Part shown: one piece after another, positions 31,535 through 40,035 of the stretch
Layout: every line of letters starts with the position of its first letter
Position numbering within the stretch: the first letter of the stretch is position 1
Program-made: the position numbers and the translations under genes
Source: CAZAPG01 sp964486935
GTDB taxonomy: Bacteria; Chloroflexota; Anaerolineae; 4572-78; J111
Assembly: GCA_964486935.1 (NCBI GenBank)
Contig: CAZAPG010000009.1
Location: forward strand, 112,211-176,210
DNA: 64,000 nt
Reading direction: 5' to 3'
The notes under the pieces: model-generated
Databases searched by the model: none
What the model was told of the DNA's origin: nothing
Seen by the model: only the letters and a program-made list of their open reading frames with translations

Positions 31535-34210
31535 TCAGGCCATCTCGACGCCACCGCCAAACCAGCCTTTTCGCTCTAGCCATTTGGTCAGTTCCAGAAC
31601 AGGCACAATGGTCAGGGCGGTAATGGTTACTAGCGCCACATCTACCAGAGGCAGGCTAAAGGTGTTAAACGGGACATGCAAAAATGGAAGATACACAATT
31701 GCGGCCAGTAACAGCAGTTCCCAGCCAATGGCTAAATTAAGCCATTTATTGGCAAAGGGCCGTTTGAAAATCGAGTGGCGGTCGGAGCGGAAATTGTAGG
31801 CTTTGAAAAATTGAATCAGCACCAGCGAGACAAAGGTCATGGTCATGGCTTCGCTCTGGCTGCGCCCCGAACTTAAAGCCCAAATGAATAGCCCCAAATT
31901 AGCCAGGGCCGACCAGATACCGCCGGCCAGCATCAGGGCCACAACGGGCCGGGTAAAGATGCTCACCTGGGGGTTGCGGGGTTTGCGGCGCATCAGGTCT
32001 GCTTCGGGCGGGTCTACGGCCAGGGCCAGGGCCGGCAGGCCGTCGGTGGCCAGGTTGACATACAGAATTTGAACAGCCGTTAAAGGCAGCGGCAGGTTTA
32101 GCAGCGTAGCCCCGGCAATTAGCCCTACCTCGCCAACATTAGAGGAGAGCAAATACATGAGATATTTTTTGATGTTGCTAAAAATATTGCGCCCCTCTTC
32201 CACCGCCGCCACAATAGAAGCAAAATTATCGTCGGTGAGGGTCATGGCTGCCGCTTCTTTGGTAACGTCGGTGCCGGTAATCCCCATGGCAATGCCAATA
32301 TCGGCTTTTTTCAGGGCCGGGGCGTCGTTTACGCCGTCGCCGGTTACGGCTACAATTTGCCCCTTGTTTTGCAGCATTGTGACCACGCGCAATTTGTGGG
32401 CCGGAGATACGCGGGCGTATACTTCAATATTTTCGACTGCTTGCTCAAACTCGGCCTCGCTCAACGACTCCAGCTCTGCGCCGGTGATGATACGGCCATC
32501 TTTTAGCAGGTTGAGTTCCCGGGCAATGGCCTTGGCCGTTAAGGGGTGGTCGCCGGTAATCATAATGGGCTTGATGCTGGCCTGCTCGCAGATTTGAATG
32601 GCGGCTTTTACTTCCGGGCGAGGCGGGTCGATCATGCCAACCAGGCCCAGAAAGGTTAAATCCTGTTCGGCGTTTTCCGGGGTGGCGTCGCTTCTGGCGG
32701 CAATGGCCAGCACGCGCAGGGCCTGGCCGGCCATTTGCTGGGTAATATGGTTGACCTCTGCTTTGCTGTCGGCATCTAACGGAGTTTCGCCCGAGGCGGT
32801 TAGCTGCCGGGTACAGGAGTCTAAAATAATTTCCACCGCGCCTTTGGTGTAAGCGACAACGCCGGAGGGGGTTTGGTGCAGGGTTGTCATCCTCTTGGTT
32901 TCGGAGGTAAAGGGGATTTCGTGAACGCGAGGAAATTGCTCATCGAGTTCGGGTTTGGACAGGCCGGCTTTGGCCGCCGCCACCAGCAGCGCGCCTTCGG
33001 TGGGGTCGCCTTTAATTTCCCAACTGTCGTTGTCTTGAGTCAGGCGCGCATCGGAGGCCAGCGCCGCCGCTTGCAGCAGGCGAATCAGCGGGTCGGGCAG
33101 CGTTTCAACCGGCGTTTCATTTTGGCTAAATTGGCCCTCTGGCCGGTAGCCCGCGCCGGAAACCTTGTAGCATTGGCCGGCTGCAAAAACCTCGCGGGCG
33201 GTCATTTCATCTTTGGTGAGCGTGCCGGTTTTATCGGTGCAAATGGTTGACGTGCTGCCCAGCGTTTCCACGGCCGGCAACCGGCGCACCAGAGCATTGC
33301 GCCTGACCATCTTTTGCACGCCAATGGCCAGCGAAATTGTAACCACTGCCGGGAGCGCCTCGGGCACTACGGCCACGGCCAGAGCAATGCCAAACACAAA
33401 CATTTCAATAAAGGGCTGTCCCCTCAGTAGCCCCAACCCCACAATAATTGCCACAACCGCCAGGGTTATATAAATGAGAACCCGCCCCACCCGGTCCAGA
33501 TTTTCCTGGAGGGGCGTTTTGCCGGTTTCTACCGTTTCCAGCATTTGGGCAATTTTGCCAAACTCGGTGTTCATGGCGGTGGCTGTTACCAGCGCCCGCC
33601 CCCGGCCATAGGTAATGCTGGTGCCGGCGTAAACCATATTTTTTCTGTCGCCGATGGCTAACTCGCCGGATAATGGCCCGGTTTGCTTGTCTACGGGCAC
33701 CGACTCGCCGGTCAGGGAGGACTCTTCGACCTGCAAATTGACCGCTTCAACCAGGCGAGAGTCTGCCGCAATTTTATCGCCGGTTTTCAAGAGGATGATA
33801 TCGCCCGGAACCAGGTTGCGGGCCGGAATATCACTTTCTTTTCCATCTCTGATAACGGTAGCGGTTGGGGCTGCCATTTGGCGCAGGGCGTCAATCGCCC
33901 GTTCGGCCCGATATTCCTGTGCAAAACCCAGCAGCACTGCAAAGAGCACAATTACGGCAATGGCAATCGCCTCGATGCTTTCTCCCAAAAACGCCGACAG
34001 GCCCACCGCCACCAGTAAAATGATAATTAGGACATTTTTGAACTGCTCAAGTAGAATAGTCCAGGGTGAAATGCGGCCAGATGCCTGCAACTCATTAGGG
34101 CCGTGCTCGGCCAGCCGTTGTTCTGCTTCGGATTGGCTCAACCCGCGGTCGGGGTTGGTATTGAGTTGGTTTAATGCGTCGCTGATGCTTAACTGATACC
34201 ATTGACTCAC
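31535..34210 (-). CDS. P2-type cation-transporting ATPase
   Basis: 891 residues, full length for a P2A calcium or P2-type cation pump. N-terminal cation ATPase domain, then TM helices, TGES at 167-170 (actuator), PEALP at 283-287 (ion-binding M4), phosphorylated D326 in CTDKTGTLT, the TGD and GDGVNDAPALKKADIG hinge motifs, and a C-terminal domain with four to six helices. M6 reads NLATDGLPALALAVDPPE, typical of calcium pumps. The M4 sequence PEALP instead of PEGLP also occurs in calcium and some sodium pumps, so calcium is the best but not certain substrate. It is divergent from a GNAT gene 44 bp away. Confidence 0.92.
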   Translation of the reverse strand: MSQWYQLSISDALNQLNTNPDRGLSQSEAEQRLAEHGPNELQASGRISPWTILLEQFKNVLIIILLVAVGLSAFLGESIEAIAIAVIVLFAVLLGFAQEYRAERAIDALRQMAAPTATVIRDGKESDIPARNLVPGDIILLKTGDKIAADSRLVEAVNLQVEESSLTGESVPVDKQTGPLSGELAIGDRKNMVYAGTSITYGRGRALVTATAMNTEFGKIAQMLETVETGKTPLQENLDRVGRVLIYITLAVVAIIVGLGLLRGQPFIEMFVFGIALAVAVVPEALPAVVTISLAIGVQKMVRRNALVRRLPAVETLGSTSTICTDKTGTLTKDEMTAREVFAAGQCYKVSGAGYRPEGQFSQNETPVETLPDPLIRLLQAAALASDARLTQDNDSWEIKGDPTEGALLVAAAKAGLSKPELDEQFPRVHEIPFTSETKRMTTLHQTPSGVVAYTKGAVEIILDSCTRQLTASGETPLDADSKAEVNHITQQMAGQALRVLAIAARSDATPENAEQDLTFLGLVGMIDPPRPEVKAAIQICEQASIKPIMITGDHPLTAKAIARELNLLKDGRIITGAELESLSEAEFEQAVENIEVYARVSPAHKLRVVTMLQNKGQIVAVTGDGVNDAPALKKADIGIAMGITGTDVTKEAAAMTLTDDNFASIVAAVEEGRNIFSNIKKYLMYLLSSNVGEVGLIAGATLLNLPLPLTAVQILYVNLATDGLPALALAVDPPEADLMRRKPRNPQVSIFTRPVVALMLAGGIWSALANLGLFIWALSSGRSQSEAMTMTFVSLVLIQFFKAYNFRSDRHSIFKRPFANKWLNLAIGWELLLLAAIVYLPFLHVPFNTFSLPLVDVALVTITALTIVPVLELTKWLERKGWFGGGVEMA

Positions 34211-34254
34211 GGTATGCTCCTGAATTAGTTGAACAACTTAGCTGAGATGTCGCC

Positions 34255-34872
34255 ATGACTGGTAGAATAGATTTGCGGCCGGCCACAGCGGCCGATGCGG
34301 AAAGATTAGCCCATTTGTGGGTGGTAACATTTCCCGACAAATTTGGCCCAATTTTGGGCGAGCAGGCCGAGCGGATAATTTGCGACTGGCTGCGGTTGAG
34401 TCAACGCCATTTGCAAACAACCACCCTGGCCGAGATGAACGGGGTGATAGCCGGCTACGTTGTTTTAGAAACACCCGTTGCCCCCCACACCGATACAGGC
34501 CGCTGGCTATGGCGCGCCCTGCAACTACATAACGGTATTTTTGGGGCGCTGCGCAGCTTTCTGTTGATGGTGTTAATTGATATTGACCACCAACCCGGCC
34601 GCAATGAGGTTTACATTGAAATGTTGGGGGTGGCGCCTGCCTGGCGCGGGCGGGGCGTTGGCCGTCGATTGATTAGCTATGCCGAACAGATAGCCCGCCA
34701 ACACAGCGCCAGCCAGTTAACGCTCAATGTAGTGTGCGATAATTTGGTCGCTCTCAATCTTTATAAAAAGATGGGGTTTACAGCCAGGCGTATGCGCCAA
34801 AGTCGGATGCTAAAATGGATTACCGGCCACAATGGATACTATGAAATGGTAAAAGTGATAGGTGAAACGTGA
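34255..34872 (+). CDS. GNAT family N-acetyltransferase
   Basis: 205 residues. The acetyl-CoA binding motif A is clear: EMLGVAPAWRGRGVGRRLISYAEQIAR (R/Q-x-x-G-x-G/A), followed by LNVVCDNLVALNLYKKMGF, motif B of the family. The N-terminal IDLRPATAADAERLAHLW is the first strand and helix. The middle carries an extra hydrophobic segment (GALRSFLLMVLIDID). Substrate unknown. It is convergent with the thioredoxin gene. Confidence 0.85.
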   Translation: MTGRIDLRPATAADAERLAHLWVVTFPDKFGPILGEQAERIICDWLRLSQRHLQTTTLAEMNGVIAGYVVLETPVAPHTDTGRWLWRALQLHNGIFGALRSFLLMVLIDIDHQPGRNEVYIEMLGVAPAWRGRGVGRRLISYAEQIARQHSASQLTLNVVCDNLVALNLYKKMGFTARRMRQSRMLKWITGHNGYYEMVKVIGET

Positions 34873-34913
34873 GGCGTGGTCCATAAAAGGTGATTAAATT
34901 GTTACGCCTCACG
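34867..34913. terminator. hairpin between convergent GNAT and thioredoxin genes
   Basis: CGTGAGGCGT (34868-34877) pairs perfectly with ACGCCTCACG (34904-34913) across a 26 nt loop. There is no T-run, so termination is uncertain. Confidence 0.35.
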
Positions 34914-35238
34914 AGTCCAGATGTGGCGTAATTTTTTTCAGCAGAGTCTCTTTGGTTTGCGTCCCGTTGAGCCGTTCAACCTCCTGACCAAATTTAAAAA
35001 CAATAACGGTAGGAATGGTCAGAACGCCATAATCAGAAGTTACTTTGGGGTTATCTTCAATATCTACCTTAACCACTTTTAGCTGCTCGGCGTATTCTGC
35101 GGCAATCTCATTTAAAAACGACTCCACCGGTTTGCACGGTTCGCACCACTCGGCCCAAAAATCGGCCACCACGGGGATATCGCATTTTAATACTTGAGCA
35201 TCAAAACTATTATCCGTAACGTTTACAAGTTCAGCCAC
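34909..35238 (-). CDS. thioredoxin with WCEPC active site
   Basis: 109 residues from a GTG at 35238, with GGAGGA nine bases in front and a consensus promoter 34 bp further. An in-frame TTG at 35271 would lie at or before the transcription start, so it is rejected. The size is exactly that of a classical thioredoxin. The active site is W31-C32-E33-P34-C35, with Glu in place of the usual Gly, followed by KPVESFLNEIAAEYAEQLKVVKVDIEDNP and the cis-proline loop LTIPTVIVFKFG. Disulfide reductase in the cytoplasm. The acidic residue at the active site should alter its redox potential; thioredoxin reductase is not adjacent. Confidence 0.9.
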   Translation of the reverse strand: MAELVNVTDNSFDAQVLKCDIPVVADFWAEWCEPCKPVESFLNEIAAEYAEQLKVVKVDIEDNPKVTSDYGVLTIPTVIVFKFGQEVERLNGTQTKETLLKKITPHLDS

Positions 35239-35271
35239 GGTGTCTGCTCCTCCGGTGAGATTTTCATCCAA

Positions 35272-35300
35272 AATATACTCTTAGCTACCATCTGTGTCAA
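35272..35300 (-). promoter_or_regulatory. consensus promoter of the thioredoxin gene
   Basis: Minus strand: perfect TTGACA (35300-35295), 17 bp, TATATT (35277-35272). Start near 35265, leaving a 27 nt leader to the GTG. Confidence 0.8.
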
Positions 35301-35316
35301 TAATTGTGTTGCCGCC

Positions 35317-35353
35317 GGGTCTGTCCAAAACTCCTAAAATTTGGGACGCACCC
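35317..35353. repeat. dispersed palindromic repeat family A
   Basis: GGGTCTGTCC at the left and CCTAAAATTTGGGACGCACC at the right, near-identical to the unit at 3158-3188. It sits between the divergent promoters of thioredoxin and glpK. Confidence 0.75.
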
Positions 35354-35366
35354 GTTGCCGTCCATT

Positions 35367-35396
35367 TTGACTCGACAAAGCGAAAGATGCTATTAT
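35367..35396 (+). promoter_or_regulatory. promoter of the glpK operon
   Basis: TTGACT (35367-35372), 18 bp, TATTAT (35391-35396). The leader of about 115 nt contains inverted GTGGC/GCCAC and GCGTAG repeats but no recognised riboswitch. Confidence 0.55.
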
Positions 35397-35518
35397 AAAC
35401 CTGGCTTGCGTTGTGCGGTACGTGGCAAAATAGACGCTACGCACTACGCGCCACGCACCACGGAATAGGCAGTCTCCCCCTTTACAAAAAATAGAGATGC
35501 TTACAAAGGAGCCAAGCC

Positions 35519-37033
35519 ATGCCTCAATATGTTGCCGCTATCGACCAGGGAACCACCAGCACCCGCTGCATGCTTTTTAACCACGCCGGTCAGCCGGTGG
35601 GGGCGCATCAGCTTGAACATACCCAAATTTACCCCCGGCCCGGCTGGGTTGAGCACGACCCCATCGAAATCTGGAACAGAACCAAAGAGGTGATTGCCGG
35701 GGCGCTTCAAAAAACCGGCGCCACCCCCGATGATATTGTGGCCGTGGGCATCACCAATCAGCGTGAAACCACCGTAGTCTGGAACAAAAACAGCGGCAAG
35801 CCATACCACAACGCCATCGTTTGGCAGGATACCCGCACCGATAAAATTTGCGCCGAGCTGGCCAGAGAGGGCGGCCAGGACCGCTTCCGGGCCAGGGTAG
35901 GGCTGCCGCTGGCAACCTACTTTTCCGGCCCCAAAATCAAATGGCTGCTGGATAATGTGGACGGCCTGCGGGCTGCCGCTGAAAAAGGCGAGGCCATTTT
36001 TGGCAACATGGATAGCTGGCTGGTTTGGAACCTGACCGGCGGCCCCGACGGCGGCGCCCACGTTACCGACGTGACCAACGCCTCGCGCACCATGCTGATG
36101 AACCTGGACGGCACCGACTGGAACGATGAGATTCTGGCGGCGATGACCATTCCCAAATCGATGCTGCCCGACATCCGCCCCTCCAGTGATCCCGACCTCT
36201 ACGGCAAAACCTCGCACGATGGCGCCTTTGGCGGCGTAATTCCGGTTTGCGGCATTTTGGGCGACCAGCAGGCGGCTACCGTGGGCCAGGCCTGCTTCAG
36301 CCCCGGCGAGGCCAAAAATACCTACGGCACCGGCTGCTTTATGATTTTGAACACCGGCATGGAAATCATTCCCTCCCGGCACGGCCTGCTGACTACCACC
36401 TGCTACAAATTTGGCGACCAGCCCACAATCTATGCCCTGGAAGGCTCCATTGCCATTACCGGCGCGCTGGTACAGTGGCTGCGCGATAACCTGGGGTTGA
36501 TAAAATCGGCTGAGGAGGTGGAAGCGCTGGCCAAAACCGTTGATGACAACGGCGGCATCTACTTTGTGCCCGCCTTCTCCGGCCTGTACGCGCCGTACTG
36601 GCAGAACAGCGCCCGTGGCGTTATTGCCGGGTTGACTCGCTACGTTAACAAAGGTCACTTTGCCCGCGCCACCCTGGAGGCCACCGCCTACCAGACCCGC
36701 GAGGTGCTGGACGCCATGAACGCTGACTCCGATGTGGATTTGACCACCCTCAAGGTTGACGGCGGCATGGTGTACAACGACCTGCTGATGCAGTTTCAGG
36801 CCGACGTGCTGGGCGTCCCGGTCATCCGGCCCAAAGTGGCCGAAACCACTGCGCTGGGCGCGGCCTACGCCGCCGGACTGGCCGTTGGCTTCTGGCAAAG
36901 CACCGACGAGATGCGCGAAAATTGGGGCATCGGCAAAACCTGGGAACCCTCGGAAGATGACACCGCCCGCACCAGAAATTACGCCCAGTGGAAAAAGGCT
37001 GTTACCCGTACCTTTGACTGGGTAGACGGGTAA
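35519..37033 (+). CDS. glpK: glycerol kinase
   Basis: 504 residues, the standard length of the FGGY glycerol kinase. Phosphorylates glycerol to glycerol-3-phosphate. N-terminal AAIDQGTTSTRCM (ATP/phosphate loop), GITNQRETTVVWN (substrate Arg-Glu), the ILGDQQAATVGQ catalytic Asp, YGTGCFMILNTG, and LKVDGGMVYNDLLMQFQAD in the C-terminal ATPase domain are all present. An AAAGGAG site precedes the ATG. It leads a glycerol block with glpA, glpB, glpC and plsY. Confidence 0.96.
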   Translation: MPQYVAAIDQGTTSTRCMLFNHAGQPVGAHQLEHTQIYPRPGWVEHDPIEIWNRTKEVIAGALQKTGATPDDIVAVGITNQRETTVVWNKNSGKPYHNAIVWQDTRTDKICAELAREGGQDRFRARVGLPLATYFSGPKIKWLLDNVDGLRAAAEKGEAIFGNMDSWLVWNLTGGPDGGAHVTDVTNASRTMLMNLDGTDWNDEILAAMTIPKSMLPDIRPSSDPDLYGKTSHDGAFGGVIPVCGILGDQQAATVGQACFSPGEAKNTYGTGCFMILNTGMEIIPSRHGLLTTTCYKFGDQPTIYALEGSIAITGALVQWLRDNLGLIKSAEEVEALAKTVDDNGGIYFVPAFSGLYAPYWQNSARGVIAGLTRYVNKGHFARATLEATAYQTREVLDAMNADSDVDLTTLKVDGGMVYNDLLMQFQADVLGVPVIRPKVAETTALGAAYAAGLAVGFWQSTDEMRENWGIGKTWEPSEDDTARTRNYAQWKKAVTRTFDWVDG

Positions 37034-37055
37034 AGATAGGCTATTCGTCATTTGT

Positions 37056-37076
37056 CATTTGTCTGCTTGACAAATG
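37056..37076. repeat. short hairpin between glpK and glpA
   Basis: CATTTGTC (37056-37063) pairs with GACAAATG (37069-37076) across a 5 nt loop, inside a run of TCATTTGTC repeats. It has no T-run and probably lets transcription continue into glpA. Confidence 0.45.
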
Positions 37077-37112
37077 GCCAGTGACAAAGGAGCCGTAACA
37101 AGGGACAAATCA

Positions 37113-38729
37113 ATGAAAAAATCAACCGAAGTTGTTATCATCGGTGGGGGCGCGACCGGCTGCGGCGTATTTTTTGATTTAGCCCAGCGCGGCTTCAAAT
37201 GCCTGCTCATCGAGCGAGGCGCGCTCTCCAGCGGCACCTCTGGCCGCTTTCACGGCCTGCTGCACAGCGGCGGGCGCTACGTAACCAACGACCCCGACGC
37301 CGCCCGCGAGTGTATTCAGGAAAATGTCATCCTGCGCCAAATTATGCCCCACGCCATCGAAGATACCGGCGGTTTGTTTGTCACCACCCCCTGGGACCCG
37401 CCCGACTTTGCCGACAAATTTTACCGGGCCTGCCACGAGTGCGGCGTTCCGGTTGAAGAAATCCCTATTGCCGAGATGCTGCGCCGCGAGCCGCTGCTCA
37501 ATCCGCAGATTAGCCGCTGCTTTGTGGTGCCAGATGGCAGCGTGGAAACCTGGGAAGCCTGCCACTCCCTGGTTGATAATGCCAGAAATCTGGGGGCGGA
37601 AACGCTCCTTTACCACAAAGTCATCGACCTGCTGGTCAACCAGGGTAAAGTAACCGGCGTGGTGGCCGAAAGCGCCATTACCGGTGAGCAGGTAACCATT
37701 GAGTGCGACATGGTGGTGAGCGCCGCCGGCGCCTGGGGCGGCAAGATTGCCGGCATGGCCGGCTGTGAGGTGACCGTCTACGCCGGCAAGGGCACCATGA
37801 TTGCCATGAATTACCGCATGGTCAACACCGCGGTCAACCGCTGCCTGCCGCCCGATGATGGCGACATTTTGGTGCCGGTCGGCTCGGTGGCGGTCATCGG
37901 CACCACCTCTGTAAAGGTGGCCGACCCCGACGATTACGCCATTGAAGATTGGGAAATCAAGCTGATGATGGACGAGGGCGAAAAAATGGTACCTTCGTTC
38001 AAAAAGTTTCGGGCGTTGCGCGCCTGGGCCGGGGTGCGTCCTCTCTACCAGGAAAAAGGGGCCGGGGCCGACCTGCGCGATGTGACCCGCGCTTTTACGT
38101 TGCTCGACCACCTGCCCCGCGATGGCGTGGACAACTTTATCACCATTACCGGCGGCAAGTGGGTCACTTACCGGCTCATGGCCGAGCACACAGTTGACCT
38201 GGTTTGCCGCAAACTGGGTACTGAACGCCCCTGCCGCACCGCCGAAACCGCGCTCGTTCCTCCCCGCCAGCGCAAATATTACAGCCTGGGCCGCCGGTTG
38301 GACCAACTGGAGCGAGGCCAACTGGAGGGCCAGCTCATCTGCGAGTGTGAAACTGTCACCCGCCCCCAAATTGAAGCCAGCCTGGCCCACAGCGGCAGCG
38401 GCATCATCAATGATTTGCGCCGGGATTTGCGGCTGGGCATGGGGCCGTGCCAGGGCGGATTTTGCGCCTATCGCGCCGCCGGAATTCTGCATGAGAGTCA
38501 AAATCTGCCGGCGGCAGACACCAACAAGGCCCTGGTTGACTTTTTGCAGGAGCGCTGGAAGGGCGTCGCACCGGTGTTGTGGGGCCAACACCTGCGCCAG
38601 ATGCAGCTTGACGCCGGCATCTATCTGGGCCTGCTGGGGTTGGACAAACTGCCCACGACGCTTAGCGGCGTAAATACCGAACGAATAGGTGAGTTGGAGA
38701 CTGAGGGGTTTTTTGAAGTAGATGAGTAA
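37113..38729 (+). CDS. glpA: anaerobic glycerol-3-phosphate dehydrogenase subunit A
   Basis: 538 residues from the ATG at 37113 (AAGGGA in front); E. coli GlpA has 542. FAD-dependent oxidation of glycerol-3-phosphate to dihydroxyacetone phosphate. The FAD motif GGGATG is at 11-16, with LLIERGALSSGTSGR after it. The GRYV..D..AA.EC segment and the GGKWVTYRLMAEH loop are family features. The C terminus carries a BFD-like 2Fe-2S domain with C410, C412, C446 and C451. The partner subunits glpB and glpC follow, but separated from glpA by an AT-rich nuclease gene. Confidence 0.94.
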   Translation: MKKSTEVVIIGGGATGCGVFFDLAQRGFKCLLIERGALSSGTSGRFHGLLHSGGRYVTNDPDAARECIQENVILRQIMPHAIEDTGGLFVTTPWDPPDFADKFYRACHECGVPVEEIPIAEMLRREPLLNPQISRCFVVPDGSVETWEACHSLVDNARNLGAETLLYHKVIDLLVNQGKVTGVVAESAITGEQVTIECDMVVSAAGAWGGKIAGMAGCEVTVYAGKGTMIAMNYRMVNTAVNRCLPPDDGDILVPVGSVAVIGTTSVKVADPDDYAIEDWEIKLMMDEGEKMVPSFKKFRALRAWAGVRPLYQEKGAGADLRDVTRAFTLLDHLPRDGVDNFITITGGKWVTYRLMAEHTVDLVCRKLGTERPCRTAETALVPPRQRKYYSLGRRLDQLERGQLEGQLICECETVTRPQIEASLAHSGSGIINDLRRDLRLGMGPCQGGFCAYRAAGILHESQNLPAADTNKALVDFLQERWKGVAPVLWGQHLRQMQLDAGIYLGLLGLDKLPTTLSGVNTERIGELETEGFFEVDE

Positions 38730-38757
38730 TCAGATATTAATATTTAGCTGTCCGCAT

Positions 38758-38786
38758 TTGGTCAGTATACGTCAATTAGATATATA
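38758..38786 (+). promoter_or_regulatory. possible promoter of the AT-rich nuclease gene
   Basis: TTGGTC (38758-38763), 17 bp, TATATA (38781-38786). If used, transcription would begin near 38793, in favour of the ATG at 38823 as start. Confidence 0.35.
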
Positions 38787-38822
38787 CTGATGAATCTGCT
38801 GATATTTTTGGGGTTAGACGAA

Positions 38823-39914
38823 ATGTTGTTTAAGTATGACAAAAGCAAAAACGAATTATTTCGGATAGAGGATACCACTTTTACAAGTGAGGGCTTAACA
38901 GAACCAAAAAACATAGAAGCATGGATAAGAAAAAATCCAGGTATTCTTTATGAAGGTGATGAAGAAGAATTACTAATAATTGGTGAACAGAAAACGAGTG
39001 AAACGAAGAAAAGATTAGACTTATTAGGGGTAGATAAATTTGGAAACATTGTAATTATTGAATTAAAAAGAGACCTTGCTGAGAAAATGGTAGAAAGCCA
39101 AGCGATCACTTACGCCTCGTCTTATGTATATACAACATTCGCCGAAGTATGTAAAATTTATGCTAAATATCTTGAGAAAAATAGCACAGAATTGAGTCTA
39201 CCCCATATCATAGACTTGTCTGTAGAAGCAGAAAATACATTAAAGAACTTCTGTGGCCCCTTCATTAAGATTCCAGAGGATTTTAACAAGAATCAGAGGA
39301 TAATCTTGGTTGCTGGTAATTTCTCACAAGATTTATTATCTGCTGTTACTTGGCTCATTTTAAAGGGTATAAAAATAGAATGCATTAAATTGAACCTGTT
39401 TAAAGATGAAAATGAGCTTTTTGTACAACCGCAGAGAATATTACCAACACCCGATATTTCTGAGAATATTGTCAAAATTAAGATTGCAGAAGAAAGTATT
39501 GAGATTAAAAGTAATGCTTATCAAAAGTGGTCTGGAGATATTGAAGAACATTATGAAAGGTTAGCTTCTCCTCTTAATGATGATTTAAGAAAACTTGTTA
39601 ATGAATTGGGCATAGAACCCACAAATTTATCTGGGAGCGGATTTCACTTAATCAATGAAACAAAGAAGATAATGATTTCAACTTATGTCAAAAGTAAAAT
39701 TGAATTTAGGTTTGCTAAGTCTACTAAAGAAGAAATCGATAGGTTATTAGTGAGTCTGGGTGTGCGATCCCTACAGGTTAAGGAGAAAGCTGATATTGAA
39801 CCATATGGAATAGTAAACCCTACTCCATCAATAGATTACAGGAAAGTCGATGATGTCTCAGTTGAAGAAATAACGAGATTATGCAAAGAATGGTTGAACA
39901 TTGGCAAAGAGTGA
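38823..39914 (+). CDS. AT-rich PD-(D/E)XK nuclease-like protein (DUF91/NucS-like)
   Basis: 363 residues from the ATG at 38823; an ATG at 38790 is possible but has no ribosome site and precedes the likely transcription start. Residues about 25-110 show a nuclease core: EAWIRKNPGILYEGDEEELLI, then RLDLLGVDKFGNIVIIELKRD, with D, then E-x-K, as in NucS/DUF91 and related restriction-type enzymes. The remainder (about 120-363) is unassigned and includes a domain starting near KIAEESIEIKSNAYQKW. GC content is visibly far lower than in the surroundings, with AAA/GAA/ATT codons dominating, so it is probably acquired. It lies between glpA and glpB, interrupting the glp cluster. Function in DNA cleavage or defence is inferred from the motif only. 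Confidence 0.75.
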   Translation: MLFKYDKSKNELFRIEDTTFTSEGLTEPKNIEAWIRKNPGILYEGDEEELLIIGEQKTSETKKRLDLLGVDKFGNIVIIELKRDLAEKMVESQAITYASSYVYTTFAEVCKIYAKYLEKNSTELSLPHIIDLSVEAENTLKNFCGPFIKIPEDFNKNQRIILVAGNFSQDLLSAVTWLILKGIKIECIKLNLFKDENELFVQPQRILPTPDISENIVKIKIAEESIEIKSNAYQKWSGDIEEHYERLASPLNDDLRKLVNELGIEPTNLSGSGFHLINETKKIMISTYVKSKIEFRFAKSTKEEIDRLLVSLGVRSLQVKEKADIEPYGIVNPTPSIDYRKVDDVSVEEITRLCKEWLNIGKE

Positions 39915-39926
39915 TTGCTAATACAG

Positions 39927-39950
39927 CGACAAATCCTTTACGATTTGTCG
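39927..39950 (+). promoter_or_regulatory. hairpin at the end of the inserted nuclease gene
   Basis: CGACAAATC (39927-39935) pairs perfectly with GATTTGTCG (39942-39950) across a 6 nt loop. No T-run; it may be a weak terminator or a processing site at the right edge of the insertion. Confidence 0.4.
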
Positions 39951-40035
39951 GTTTGTAACAGGGATAATATTGAGTTACTGGCAAAGTGCTGAGTAACGGT
40001 AAATAGCCGAAAGAATTTACCAAGGATTTCTCTTG

